Source of the DNA: Gemmatimonadota bacterium
GTDB taxonomy: Bacteria > Gemmatimonadota > Gemmatimonadetes > Gemmatimonadales > Gemmatimonadaceae
DNA length: 64,000 nucleotides
Assembly: GCA_016704465.1 (NCBI GenBank)
Contig: JADJAD010000008.1
Span: 124,001 to 188,000, forward strand
Direction: 5' to 3'
Within the stretch, counting starts at the first letter, position 1. Each line of letters starts with the position of its first letter. Below, in pieces: positions 8,387 to 19,398 of the stretch. The translations under genes were made by a program, and so were the position numbers. Under the pieces are notes generated by a model. The model did not search any database, was not told the origin of the DNA, and saw only the letters and a list, made by a program, of their open reading frames with translations.

Positions 8387-10330
8387 ATGCTGAGGGTGCA
8401 CCCAGCAATGAGAGGGATCGTGACGGTCGCGAACCACGTCGCCGGACCTGCCGATGCGGCCTCCCCAGGTCGCCCGCACACCGTGCATCGGATGCGTGAG
8501 CACACCGTGGAAGTCGTCTCCGACTCGGGCGAGGGGGCGCAGAAGTGCTCGCAGATCTTTGGTGCGGTCAGCGCCAAGATGGGTAACGGCGTGTGGACGG
8601 TGGAGATCATCCCGGCCGAGATCCAGCCCCCTGCGCGGGCCCCGGAGGGGGCGAGCGGCAACCGCATCCGTCTCGGGGCCGGGCAGGTCACGAACTGGGG
8701 GGACGATACGAACCTGGTCGTGGCGTTCAACGAGCAGGTGTTGCTTGCCCGCCATCGCGCCGGGGCGCTGGCCCGCGACGCCACGATCCTGCTCGAGGAC
8801 AAGTGGGCGACGGACGACGACGCGGACATCCGCGATGCCTGGCTGCAGGCGATGCGGGAGATCGCGGACGTCGGGTATCGCGTGGTGACCGTCCCGATGG
8901 AAGAGCGCTGCCTCACGCTGGTCGACGACGCGCGCAAGGGAAAGAACATGTTCGCGCTGGGGATGCTGGCTTTCATCTACCAGCGCAACCTCGACCTCGT
9001 GTTCGAGCAGATCGCCCACACATTCCGCAAGAAGTCGGATGCGGTGTACGCGCGCAACGTGGACCTTGTCCGGCTCGGGTACGACTGGGCCGGGGCGCAT
9101 CTCGATTTCCGCATCGAGATCACCCCGGAGCCTAACGATCGCCCGATGGTCGTGATGAACGGCAATGAGGCAATCGGGATGGGCGCGATTGCGTCGGGCA
9201 TGGAGCTGTGCGCCATGTACCCGATCACGCCGGCCACGTCGGTCTCGCACTACCTGAGTGAGGTCTTCGAGCGATTCGGCGGAGTCGTGCACCAGGCGGA
9301 GGACGAGATCGCCGCCGCCGGGGTGGCGATCGGTGCGTCGTACGCCGGCAAGGTTGCGTTCACGATCACGTCGGGACCCGGTCTCGCGCTGAAGACGGAG
9401 TTCCTCGGGCTCGCGGTGATGACCGAGGTGCCGCTGGTCGTGGTCAACGTGCAGCGTGGAGGCCCGAGCACGGGGTTGCCGACCAAGGTCGAGCAGTCCG
9501 ACCTGCTGGCCGCGCTGTTCGCGCAGCCGGGTGACGCACCACGCGTGGTCATTGCGCCGGCGACGATCGAGGAGTGCTTTCACGTGATGACCACCGCGCG
9601 CCGGATCGCCGAGGCGTTTCGCGCGGTCGTCATCGTGCTCTCGGACGCGAACCTCGCCACGGGCGTGCAGCCGTTTCCGCGCCCGGAGGTGGACACGCGC
9701 TGGCACGCCGAGCCTGCCGACCTGAGCGCCGTCCTTGCCGGGCGCAAGCCGTACGGGTGGGACGAGTCCACGGGGCTGTCGCGGCGCATTGTCCCCGGGC
9801 AGCGGGGAGGCATGCACACCGTCACCGGGCTCTCGCACGACGAGGGGAGCAAGGTGGCCTACAGCGCGGGCGTGCACGGTCGCGGGATGGCGATGCGCAG
9901 CCGGAAGATCGCCGTGCTCAGCTCGCTCCTCACGCCGCCCACACCGTACGGGGCCGAGGAGGGCGACCTGCTCATCGTCGGGTGGGGGAGCACCAAGGGC
10001 GCCATCGAGGAGGCGGTCGACCGCGCGCGTGCCGCCGGGCTGTCAGTGGCCTCGTTGCACCTGCGATTCCTCTCGCCCATGGAGCCGGGGCTGACGGCGA
10101 TCTTCCAGCGCTTCCGCCGCGTGGCCACGGTCGAGATCAACTACAGCGACACGATGGGAGATCCCTACGTGACGGAGGAGAATCGGCGACGCGGCCAGCT
10201 GTCGTGGCTCCTGCGGGCGCAGACCCTCGTCGACGTCGACTGCTGGACCCGCGTCCCCGGCGAGCCACTGCGTCCGGGCGCGATCGTCCAGGCCATGCAC
10301 GACCTGATGCCTCCGCGAGGTGACGCATGA
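8387..10330 (+). CDS. korA: 2-oxoacid:acceptor oxidoreductase subunit alpha (fused gamma-alpha)
   Basis: An N-terminal gamma-type domain (VEVVSDSGEGAQKCSQIF to about residue 215) is fused to the alpha domain with AMYPITPATSVSHYL, EDEIAAAGVAIGAS and TSGPGLALKTEF, then a C-terminal domain with GWGSTKGAIEEAV. This is the KorA/IorA arrangement; with KorB it oxidises 2-oxoglutarate (or another 2-oxoacid) and CoA to acyl-CoA and reduces ferredoxin. Start is uncertain: TTG 8369, ATG 8387, ATG 8411 and ATG 8492 are all in frame, and the conserved domain begins just after 8492. It overlaps korB by four bases. One CCTAACG motif lies at 9131-9137. Confidence 0.88.
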   Translation: MLRVHPAMRGIVTVANHVAGPADAASPGRPHTVHRMREHTVEVVSDSGEGAQKCSQIFGAVSAKMGNGVWTVEIIPAEIQPPARAPEGASGNRIRLGAGQVTNWGDDTNLVVAFNEQVLLARHRAGALARDATILLEDKWATDDDADIRDAWLQAMREIADVGYRVVTVPMEERCLTLVDDARKGKNMFALGMLAFIYQRNLDLVFEQIAHTFRKKSDAVYARNVDLVRLGYDWAGAHLDFRIEITPEPNDRPMVVMNGNEAIGMGAIASGMELCAMYPITPATSVSHYLSEVFERFGGVVHQAEDEIAAAGVAIGASYAGKVAFTITSGPGLALKTEFLGLAVMTEVPLVVVNVQRGGPSTGLPTKVEQSDLLAALFAQPGDAPRVVIAPATIEECFHVMTTARRIAEAFRAVVIVLSDANLATGVQPFPRPEVDTRWHAEPADLSAVLAGRKPYGWDESTGLSRRIVPGQRGGMHTVTGLSHDEGSKVAYSAGVHGRGMAMRSRKIAVLSSLLTPPTPYGAEEGDLLIVGWGSTKGAIEEAVDRARAAGLSVASLHLRFLSPMEPGLTAIFQRFRRVATVEINYSDTMGDPYVTEENRRRGQLSWLLRAQTLVDVDCWTRVPGEPLRPGAIVQAMHDLMPPRGDA

Positions 10331-11273
10331 GTTCCTGCTCCCTGCACGTCCTCACCAACGACGACGATCGCACCTTCACCCTGTCCGACTATGAAGGGGC
10401 GCGGGCTCGCTGGTGCCCCGGCTGTGGCGATCACTCGGTGCTGGCTGCGGTCGAGAAGCTCCTCTCCGCCGAGCAGCTCAAGCCCGAGGACACGGTCTTC
10501 GTCTCCGGGATCGGTTGTTCCAGCCGCTTTCCGCACTACCTCAAGACGTACGGATTTCACGGGGTGCACGGACGCGCGCTCCCGGTCGCGTTAGGCATCA
10601 AGCTGCACCGCCCGGAACTCGCCGTCTTCGTCGTGATGGGCGATGGCGACTGCACGTCGATCGGGGCGGGACACTGGGTGCACACCCTGCGCTACAACCC
10701 CGACCTGGTCGTGCTGATGCTCGACAACGGCATCTACGGCCTGACGAAGAACCAGACCTCGCCGACGACACCGCAGGGGGTGCCGAGCAACACACAGCCG
10801 CAGGGGACGATCCTGCCGCCGCTCAACCCGATCTCACTCGCGCTCGGTGTGAGCAACGCGTCATTTGTTGCCCAGACCGCGGAGTTCGTCCCGGCGCACC
10901 TGTACGCGACGTTGCGTGCGGCCTTCCATCATCGGGGCCTCTCGTTCGTGCGCATCCTGCAGCGCTGCCCGGTGTTCACCCGGGGATCTTTGCCGAGGCG
11001 GTGAAGAAGCCGGCCCTGGTCGAGATGCTGGTGCACGACGACGGCGTCACCGTCCCGGAGCTGCACGCCCTCTATCCCACGCGCCTTGCGCACGACCCGC
11101 GTGACCTCGACCGGGCCCGGCAGCTGGCGGGGGCGACGGACACCATCAAGCTGGGCGTCTTCCTCCGGGATCCCACCCGCGCGCGCTACGAGGAGGTGCG
11201 TCGCGTGGCGCCGCGCACGGCCGAGGAACGACGGATCCTCCTGAACGCGGAGCTCGATCGTTATGCCGTCTGA
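10327..11273 (+). CDS. korB: 2-oxoacid:ferredoxin oxidoreductase subunit beta, frameshifted in this sequence
   Basis: The TPP-binding subunit. Seen: RWCPGCGDHSVL, SGIGCSSRFPHY, then VVMGDGDCTSIGAGHWVH (TPP/Mg site) and NGIYGLTKNQTSPTT. The open frame stops at 11004 after QRCPVFTRGSL, but the +2 frame continues at once with GIFAEAVKKPALVEMLV to a stop at 11273. Adding one C to the CCCGGGG run at 10979-10985 gives VFTPGIFAEA and a single protein of about 315 residues, the family's usual length. I therefore read it as one gene with a one-base deletion, more likely a sequencing error than a real lesion. It follows korA with ATGA overlap and overlaps the next ATG. Confidence 0.85.
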
Positions 11274-12288
11274 CCCGCGGGTTCACCTGGCGCTCGAACG
11301 ACTCGCACCGCCGATCGCCGACTTTCGATCGATCGTCGTCGGTGCGCTCGCGCAGGCCGAGGGATTCGTGGCGAGCGTCGATCCGGACGACGAGACGCGC
11401 GTCGCAACGGCACGCGCCGCACTCGGCCCGTTTGCCGAGGGGCGCATCGACGCGCGAGCGCTCGTCGCGCTGACCGCGGAGCGTGCGGCCATTCCGGCGG
11501 CGTACCGGGACCGGCTCGACCGCGCCGTGGCAGTGCTGCGCGACGTACTGGAGCGCGGCGTCGCCCTGCACGTCGTGGACGTCCCGTCCGGCACCTCGCT
11601 GGTCGCCGCCGTGGAGGGTGGGTTGGCGCGCGCCGGGCGTGCGTTCGGCGCGGTGCTGGCGGTCGAACTGATGAAGGGCGGACGGTATCGGGGCGAGGAG
11701 CACGATGGACTGCTCGACCAGCTGGCGTTCCGGTCGTGGACACGTGTCGAGCGTCGATTCGCCCCGCCGTTGGTCGTGCTCGTCGACGGCACCGACCTGC
11801 ACATCGGGGGACTGGCCGACTTTCTCGACGGGCGCGAGAAGATCGTGCTGGTGGTGCGTGGCGCCTGCCCGCCGGCCCCGCTGGCGCGCTTGATCACGCC
11901 GCGGACCCTGGTGTTGCAGACGGTGGACGACGCGGGACTCGAGCAGGTGGCCAACAGCGCCGACACCGCCGTCGCCGCGATGGTCCCGGACGGGTGCGCG
12001 CTCTTCCTGCACGACCCGGGGCTCGGCCGTGAGGCGTGGCAGCGCATGAGCATCTGGAACATGCCCCGCGCGCCACGGCAGTCGCTCGGTGGAATGAGCG
12101 TGTGGCAGATGGAGGAAGACCTGCGTCACCTGTCAGCCTTGGCCGCGGGCCCCGTCGCCGCGGGGGAGAGTACGCCGCGCGCTGGCGGCGCGCCTGCGCC
12201 GGGCGCTGTGGATGCGTTGTCCCGCTGGCTGCTCGAGCAGTCGTCGCTCTCGCCTGAGGAACCGCCCATGCGCGAGGCCCGGTCGTGA
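11263..12288 (+). CDS. Conserved-looking protein of unknown function in the Kor/Rnf operon
   Basis: 341 residues, not recognised. It has no signal peptide, no membrane helix and no Cys clusters (few Cys in all). The N-terminal half is charged and helical; the middle contains FAPPLVVLVDGTDLHIGGL followed by GREKIVLVVRGACPPAPLARL, which looks like an alternating beta/alpha domain. The C-terminal 50 residues are low in complexity. Its ATG overlaps the korB stop and its stop overlaps the rnfB start, so co-translation with electron-transfer genes is clear. It may be a scaffold, regulator or nucleotide-binding accessory; none is shown. Confidence 0.7.
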   Translation: MPSDPRVHLALERLAPPIADFRSIVVGALAQAEGFVASVDPDDETRVATARAALGPFAEGRIDARALVALTAERAAIPAAYRDRLDRAVAVLRDVLERGVALHVVDVPSGTSLVAAVEGGLARAGRAFGAVLAVELMKGGRYRGEEHDGLLDQLAFRSWTRVERRFAPPLVVLVDGTDLHIGGLADFLDGREKIVLVVRGACPPAPLARLITPRTLVLQTVDDAGLEQVANSADTAVAAMVPDGCALFLHDPGLGREAWQRMSIWNMPRAPRQSLGGMSVWQMEEDLRHLSALAAGPVAAGESTPRAGGAPAPGAVDALSRWLLEQSSLSPEEPPMREARS

Positions 12289-13126
12289 TGTTCACCGCGG
12301 TCCTCATCCTTGGTGGCGTCGGGCTGGCCTTCGCGATGCTGATCGCGATCGCCAACCGGCGGCTCAAGGTGTGGGAGGACCCCCGCATTGACGCGGTCGC
12401 GGCGATGCTCCCGAACGCGAACTGCGGCGCCTGCGGCCTGCCCGGCTGCCGAGCGTTTGCCGAACAGGCCGTCGGGACGATCCAGCCCGCTCGCTGCACG
12501 GTGTCGAGCGAGGAGGTCTCGTTGCGATTGCCAGCTATCTCGGCGTCGATCGTGGCGAGGCGGTGAAACGCGTGGCGCGCCTGCGCTGTGCCGGCGGGAG
12601 CGACGTTGCGGGGCAGCGCGCCGAGTATCGCGGCTTGCAGAGCTGTGCGGCGGCCAGCGCCGTGTCTGGGGGCGGGAAGGGGTGCACCTGGGGGTGCCTT
12701 GGCTTCGGCGACTGCGCGCACGTGTGCGACTTCGACGCCATCGCGATGAATGCGTTCGGCATCCCGGTGGTGGACCCTGACCGGTGCACGGCCTGCGGCG
12801 ACTGTGTCGAGGCCTGTCCGAAGGACCTGTTCACGCTCACCCCGGTGACGCACCACTTGCTCGTGCAATGTCGCAACCTCGTCGCCGGTGATGACGTGCT
12901 GGAGCAGTGCCGCGTGGCCTGCACGGCGTGCGGCCGGTGCGTGCAGGACTCGTCGCCGGGATTGATCAGCGTGGCCAGCGGTGTCGCGGTCATCGACGAC
13001 GCCCTCATCACGCTGGAGGACATGCGGGCGGTCGAACGCTGTCCGACCAATGCCATCGTCTGGCTTCACGGCGCGCAGTTCACTTCGACTGTGCGTCCCA
13101 ACGCTGCAAGGAGTGCCGTCGCATGA
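12285..13126 (+). CDS. rnfB: Rnf electron-transport complex subunit RnfB, frameshifted in this sequence
   Basis: One N-terminal membrane helix (FTAVLILGGVGLAFAMLIAI), then the proximal cluster NANCGACGLPGCRAFA. The frame then runs out at 12566, while the other frame supplies IASYLGVDRGEAVKRVARLR, GCTWGCLGFGDC with CDFDAI, CTACGDCVEACPKDLF and CTACGRCVQ, i.e. the rest of RnfB with its ferredoxin-like domain. Restoring one G at 12532-12535 (ttgcg to ttggcg) joins the two as VSLAIASYLG. RnfB takes electrons from reduced ferredoxin. It overlaps the unknown gene before it and nifJ after it by four bases each. Confidence 0.85.
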
Positions 13127-16100
13127 ACATCTGGCCTGGCAAGACGACCGCGTCCTCCACGTCCCCCGCGCCTCCCCCCGCCTTTCCCGGCGTGGTCGAG
13201 GCGATGGACGGCAGCGCGGCCATCGTCGAGATGGAGACCGCGGCGAGCGAGGCCGCGGGAGCGTATCCCATCACCCCATCGACGCAGATGGGCGAGGGGT
13301 GGGCCGCCGCCGTGGCCGATGGGCGCCAGAACGTGAACGGACGACGCCTGCTGTTCTTCGAGCCGGAAGGGGAGCATGCCGCCGCCGCCGTCACCGCGGG
13401 GATGAGCATGATGGGGCTGCGGGCGACCAACTTCTCCAGCGGGCAGGGGATCGCCTATGCAAGAGTCCCTGTACGCGGCGGTGGGAAAGCGCCTGACGTA
13501 TGTGCTCAACGTCGCGGCGCGCGCCATGACCAAGCAGGGGCTCAACGTGCACGCCGGGCACGATGACTATCACGCCATCGACGATACCGGCTTCTTTCAG
13601 CTGTTTGCCAAGGACGTGCAGGAGTCGGCAGACCTCAACCTGATCGCCCACCGCATCGCCGAGCTGTCGCTCAACCCGGGCGTCTGCGCGCAGGACGGAT
13701 TCCTGACCAGCCACGTCATCGAGTCGATCCGGCTCCCCGAGCGGGAGTTGGTGAAGCGGTACCTGGGCGACCCGGCGGACCTGATCGACTCGCCGACGCC
13801 GTCGCAGCGCCTCGTCTTCGGCAACCAGCGCCGCCGCATCCCGGAGATGTTCAACCTCGACTACCCGGCCATGCTGGGTGTCGTGCAGAACCAGGACAGC
13901 TACGCGCAGGGAGTCGCCGCGCAGCGCCGTTTCTACTTCGACCACATCGTGGAGCTGGCCGACCGGGCGCTCGATGAATACGCCGCGCTCACCGGTCGTC
14001 GTTATGCACGCGCGACGGGCTATCGGGCCGACGACGCGGAGTATCTCATCGTCGGGCAGGGATCGGTCGTCGCCAACTCCGAGGCGGTGGTCGACCACCT
14101 GCGCCACGAGAAGGGGATCAAGGTCGGCGTCGTGAACCTCACGATGTTCCGGCCGTTTCCCGCCGATCACCTCACGCGCCTGCTGCGCGGCAAGAAGGGG
14201 GTCGTGGTGCTCGAGCGCACCGACCAGCCGCTCGCGGTGGACCTTCCGCTGCTGCGGGAGATCCGGTCCGCGGTGTCACAAGGCGTGGAAAACAGCCGCG
14301 TGGCCCGGGGCGAGGCGCTGCCGTACCCCCGGTTGGCCGCGATCTCGCCCGACGATGTCCCGGCGTTCTACTCCGGCTGCTACGGATTGGGGAGTCGCGA
14401 CCTGCAGCCGGGCGACATTGTTGCGGCTGTCGAGAACATGCTCCCGCGCGGGACGCGGCGCCGGCAGTTCTACCTCGGCATCGACTTCATCCGGGAAGAC
14501 ACGGCGCTTCCCAAGCTCCAGATCTGGCAGGAGCAGCTGCTCGAGCACTATCCGCACCTGTCCACCCTCGCGCTGCCGTCGGCTGGTGACGTGAACCTCA
14601 TGCCGAAGGGTGCGCTGTCCATCCGCATTCACTCGGTCGGTGGGTGGGGGGCGATCACGATGGGCAAGAACCTGTCGATGACCGCCTTCGAACTCTTCGG
14701 GCTCCACATCAAGGCCAATCCGAAGTACGGGTCCGAAAAGAAGGGGCAACCGACCACCTTCTACTCGACGCTGGCACACGAACCGATCCGTATCAACTCC
14801 GCCTTCAAGATCGCGGCGAGCGAGGCGTCGGACGTGGAACTGCGATACCGCATGCAGGGCACCGCCTTCATGGGGGCGTTCTTCGCGGTGTCGCCGTTGG
14901 CCAAGTCCGAGGGGATCGACGAGGCTGCGCTCTTCCAGGGGCTGCGCGACCAGCTGACGAAGAAGTTCGGGAGCAAGGGCGAGCGTGTGGTCGAGGACAA
15001 CGTGCGCGTCATTCGACGCGGCTACGACGAGGTGCGCGAGGTCACGCCGGTCGCGGTCGCGATCGACGAAACCTTCGTCGGCGACGTCCCGGAGATTCCC
15101 GGCCTGATGAACGTGCCCGGCGCCGAGCCAGGCGTCGCCAACCCGGGGCGGTTCTGGGAACAGGTCTGCGGCCTGTGCAAGCTGTCGCAGGACGTGATCG
15201 CCGATCCGTTCGCCGCCATCAGCGCCATGCCCGCCGCCACGGGGGTGGTGCGCGACATGTCCGGCGTGCGGCTCGAGGTGCCGGAGTTCATTGCCAGCCG
15301 ATGCACGGGGTGCGGCCAGTGCTGGACCCAGTGCCCGGACTCGGCGATCCCCGGCCTCGTGAATAGCGTGGAGGAAGTGATTGGTGCGGCGATCGATGCC
15401 GCGACCAATGGCGTCCCGCTCGACCGCGTGCGCCAACTCGCCAAGCCGCTGGCCAAGGAGGCGCGTCGGCAGCTCGACGCCACGCCAGCACTTCCGTTCT
15501 CCGATGCACTCGCGGCGGCCTTTCCCATCGTCGCCGGCAAGCTGGGGTGGGATGCGGGGCGACGCTCGGCGCTCGACACCGAGTTCGCCAAGGTGCAGGC
15601 CGTCGTCGCCGGCTTTCCGCTCGCGCGCACCGCGCCGTTCTTCGACCTGCCGGAGTCCAAGGCGAAGGGGACAGGGGGCCTGCTGTCCATCACCATCAAT
15701 CCCGAGGCGTGCAAGGGCTGCAACCTGTGTGTGGAGGTGTGCCCGGACCAGGCGCTCATCACCGTGAAGCAGGACGCGCCGACGCTCTCCCGCCTGCGCG
15801 ACCAGTGGCGCACCTGGCAGCACCTGCCGGATACCGACGACCGCTTCATCAATGTCTCGAACCTCGAGGATGGCATTGGCGTGCTGTCGTCGCTGCTGCT
15901 CAAGCGCGACACGTATCGCTCCATGGTCGGCGGTGACGGGGCGTGCATGGGATGCGGCGAGAAGACCGCGGTGCACCTGATCGTCTCGACCGTGCAGGCG
16001 CTGATGGCGCCGCGCGTGCAGCACTACGTGGCTCGGCTCGACGCCATGATCGCCGCGCTGGAAGCACGGTCGCGCGAGCGCCTGCTGCGCGGGGCGGACG

Positions 16101-18064
16101 TCGAGGCGATGACGGCATCCGTCAGCGGCAACAGCGTCGCGGTGCCGGTCGACGCGGCCACCAGCGGCGAACTCGCGCTGCTGGCGCGGGAAATCCACGC
16201 GCTGAAGGACCTGCGCTGGCGCTACGTGGAAGGGCCGAGCGGCCGTGGACGCGCCCGGCTCGCCATGGCCAACTCCACCGGCTGCTCGTCGGTGTGGGCG
16301 AGCACGTACCCATACAATCCGTACCCGTTTCCCTGGGTCAATCACCTGTTCCAGGATGCCCCGTCGATCGCGGTCGGCGTGTTCGAGGGCACATGCGCAA
16401 GATGGCCGATGGGTTCGTGCATGTGCGGCGCGCGCAGCGACTGCTCGACGACGCGTACGACGCCGCCGTGGACGAGCCGGAATTCGTCGCCTTCGACTGG
16501 CGCGCGTTCGACGACGACGAGTTTGCCATGTGCCCGCCCATCATCGCCATGGGTGGCGATGGCGCCATGCTCGACATCGGCTTCCAGAACCTTTCGCGCC
16601 TCATGGCGTCGGGCAAGCCGATCCGTGTCGTGGTGCTCGACACCCAAGTGTACTCCAACACCGGAGGCCAGTCGTGCACCAGCGGCTACACCGGACAGGT
16701 GGCCGACATGGCCGCCTTCGGAGCGGCGCAGCACGGCAAGACGGAGATGCGCAAGGAGCTGGCGCTCATCGCCATCGCGCATCGCGGCACCTTCGTGCAC
16801 CAGTCGTCGCCTGCCTCGGCGTCGCACCTGATCGCCGGCGTGATCCAGGGGCTGAAGAAGCGGCGCCCCGCTGTTTTCAACATCTACACGCCCTGCCCGG
16901 TGGAGCATGGCTTGCCCGACGACTGGACGCAGCACTCGGCGCGACTCGCGCTCGAATCGCGCGCGTTCCCGTTCCTCACCTACGATCCGGACGCGGGGCC
17001 GTCGGTCGCCGACTGCCTCACCCTCGACGGCAATCCGTCGGTGGACACGGCGTGGCCGGAATACACCCTGCGCTACGTCGATGCAGAGGGGGCGGAGCAG
17101 GAGATGGAGCTGCCGCTGACCATTGCCGACTGGGCGGCGACCGAGGGACGGTTCAAGAAGCACTTCAAGGAGATCCGCGAGCCGTCGGACGACCTCGTCC
17201 CCTTCCACGAGTTCCTGGCCCTGGATGCCGAGGGACGGGATGGAAAGGTCCCCTTCATCTACACGGTCGCCGCTGACCGCACGTTGCACCGGCTGCGCGC
17301 AACGATCGAGATGGTGCGACTGGCCGAGGAGCGTCAGCAGTTCTGGTCGGAGCTGAAGGAGATGGCGGGGGTGGAGCAACCCGCCTCGGTGCGCGAGGCA
17401 CTGGTCGCGTCGCTCGAAGCGGAGTTCGAGGCCAAGGCCGCTGCCTTGACCCTCGAATACGAGCAGCGCGTCGCCGAGCTCAAGGCGACGTATCCCGCCC
17501 TTGTGGCGCGCAAGCTCGCCGAGGGATTGCTGCGGAGCGCCGGCGGGCAGCACCTGGCGGCCGAACTCATGGCCAACATGCCTGCGTCGGGGCCGTCTCT
17601 GGCATCGGCGCTATCCACGACGGAACCGGCTGGCGCGACGGCGACGCTGACGGCGTCACCCGCTGTGTCGGTCGCGGCGCCGGTAGCACGTGCAGCAGCG
17701 GCGCCCGCGGGTCCGCGGCTCCGCGGCATCCGCGGCCCGCGGCATCGCGGCAGCGGCGCCGCCTCCGGTCGCGAGTGCCACGGCGGCACCGACTCCCGCC
17801 GCCGATGATGACCTGGCGATGGACCCGTACGTGGAGACGACGCGCTGCACGTCGTGCAACGAGTGCACCAACATCAACAAGAAGCTGTTCGCGTACGACG
17901 CCAACAAGCAGGCCTACGTCAAGGATGCGCGCGCCGGCACCTACGCCCAGCTGGTTCAGGCGGCGGAGAAATGTCCGGTCGCGGCGATCCATCCGGGGAC
18001 ACCGCTGAATCCGAAGGAGAAGGACCTCGCGAAGTGGATCGCGCGCGCCAAGCCGTTCACCTGA
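13123..18064 (+). CDS. nifJ: Giant pyruvate/2-oxoacid:ferredoxin (flavodoxin) oxidoreductase, three frame breaks
   Basis: About 1650 residues, against about 1170-1200 for standard NifJ. Order: pyrimidine domain with AAGAYPITPSTQMGEGWA; MQESLYAAVGKRLTYVLN; gamma-type domain (SVGGWGAITMGKNLSM); two 4Fe-4S motifs CTGCGQCWTQCP and CKGCNLCVEVCPDQA; TPP domain from GGDGACMGCGEKTAVHL to DTQVYSNTGGQ; then about 350 extra residues with a coiled-coil-like stretch, an Ala/Pro linker and a ferredoxin-like end (CTSCNECTNINKK...CP). Breaks: about 13455 (two bases missing, GIAY|MQESLY), 16387-16389 (one G missing, EG|HMRKMADGF) and about 17705-17760 in the linker. AAGGAG precedes the ATG. Located between rnfB and rnfC, it should feed Rnf directly. 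Confidence 0.85.
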
Positions 18065-18071
18065 GTCGACG

Positions 18072-19398
18072 ATGCTGCCGCGACGCGGATTCAGGCACGG
18101 CGTTCACCCCGCCGAACAAGGAGCTGACGCACCAGCTTCCGATCCGGCGCATGCCGTTTCCAGATGAGCTGGTGCTGCCGCTGCGGCAGCACGCGGGCAA
18201 GCCGGCGCGGGTCGTGGTGAAGGTGGGGGACCGTGTCGAGCGTGGTGACAAGCTGGCTGAAGCCGACGGGTTCGTCTCGGTTCCCATCCACGCCTCGGCC
18301 GCCGGCCGGGTGGTGGCGATCGAGCTGTGGCCGCACATCGACGGGTCGATGGCGACCGCGGTGCGGCTGCAGGTCGACCGGCACGCGATGCAGATCCCGC
18401 GGCCGCGGCTGGTCCCGAAGTGGGAGGGGCTGTCGCGCGAGCAGGTGATCGCGGCGGTGCAGGGGGCCGGCGTGGTCGGACTCGGCGGGGCGGCATTCCC
18501 CACGCACGTGAAGCTCGCCCCGCCGCGCGACGTCACGATCCACACCCTCATCATCAACGGCGCCGAGTGCGAGCCGTACCTCACGTCGGATCATCGCACC
18601 ATGGTCGAGTATCCGGCGCGCGTCCTGCTCGGCGTGCGCGTGATGATGCGGACGTTAGGCGTGCCGCGGGCCGTGATCGGCGTCGAACGCAACAAGCCGG
18701 ACGCCATCGCCGCCCTCTCGGCCGCGCTGCCGGCGGACCTGGACCTCACGGTGCTGCCGCTGACGGTCAAGTATCCGCAGGGGGCCGAGAAGATGCTGAT
18801 CCATGCGGTGACCGGTCGCGAAGTCCCCTCAGGCCAGCTCCCGGCATCGGTCGGCGTCGTGGTGCAGAACGTCGGCTCGGCGGCGGCGATCGCCGAGGTC
18901 TTCGAGACCGGGCTGCCGCTGATCGAGCGCATCGTCACGGTGAGCGGGGAGGGGGTCCGCAAGCCGGCCAACCTCATCGTCCCGGTCGGGACGAAGCTCA
19001 TCGACCTGCTCGACTACTGCGGCGGGCTGGTGGACGACGTGAGCGCGGTGATCGTCGGCGGCCCCATGATGGGCGTCGCCCAGGCCAACCTCGACGCACC
19101 GGTGACCAAGGGGACGACCGGCGTGGTGGCGCTCACGCATGCGCAGACGGGACGGGACGGCGTCTATCCGTGCATCAGCTGCGGTCGCTGCCTCGACGCC
19201 TGCCCGGTCTTCCTCAACCCGTCGGAACTGGGGCAACTCGCCCAGCTGGGACGCTATGACGAGATGGAGCCGTTGCACCTCGCGGACTGCATGATCTGCG
19301 GCTCGTGCTCGTACGTCTGCCCGTCCAACATTCCGCTGGCGCAGCTGTTCTCGTTCAGCAAGCTCGCGCTGCGACGGCGCAAGGCGGCGATCGCATGA
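18072..19398 (+). CDS. rnfC: Rnf electron-transport complex subunit RnfC, frameshifted near the start
   Basis: From ATG 18072 the start reads MLPRRGFRHGVHP, the family's usual opening, then the frame is lost at the C run 18107-18110. The other frame continues PNKELTHQLPIRR and on to the stop. Two added Cs would give HPPPNKELT. Downstream: the SLBB/quinone-oxidoreductase core (VVGLGGAAFPTHVKL, INGAECEPYLTSDHR, VGGPMMG) and two 4Fe-4S sites, CISCGRCLDACPVFLNP and CMICGSCSYVCPSNIPL. RnfC carries the NADH-binding site and passes electrons to NAD+. Seven bases separate it from nifJ; it overlaps rnfD. Confidence 0.88.

Noticed and set aside
8205..8393. Short + strand frame upstream of korA
   Set aside because: No ribosome site or conserved feature; a composition-driven open frame in a 200-bp intergenic region.
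13455..16389. Programmed ribosomal frameshifting in nifJ
   Set aside because: Three breaks with different shifts and no slippery heptamer or shared signal, while neighbouring genes show the same kind of indel.
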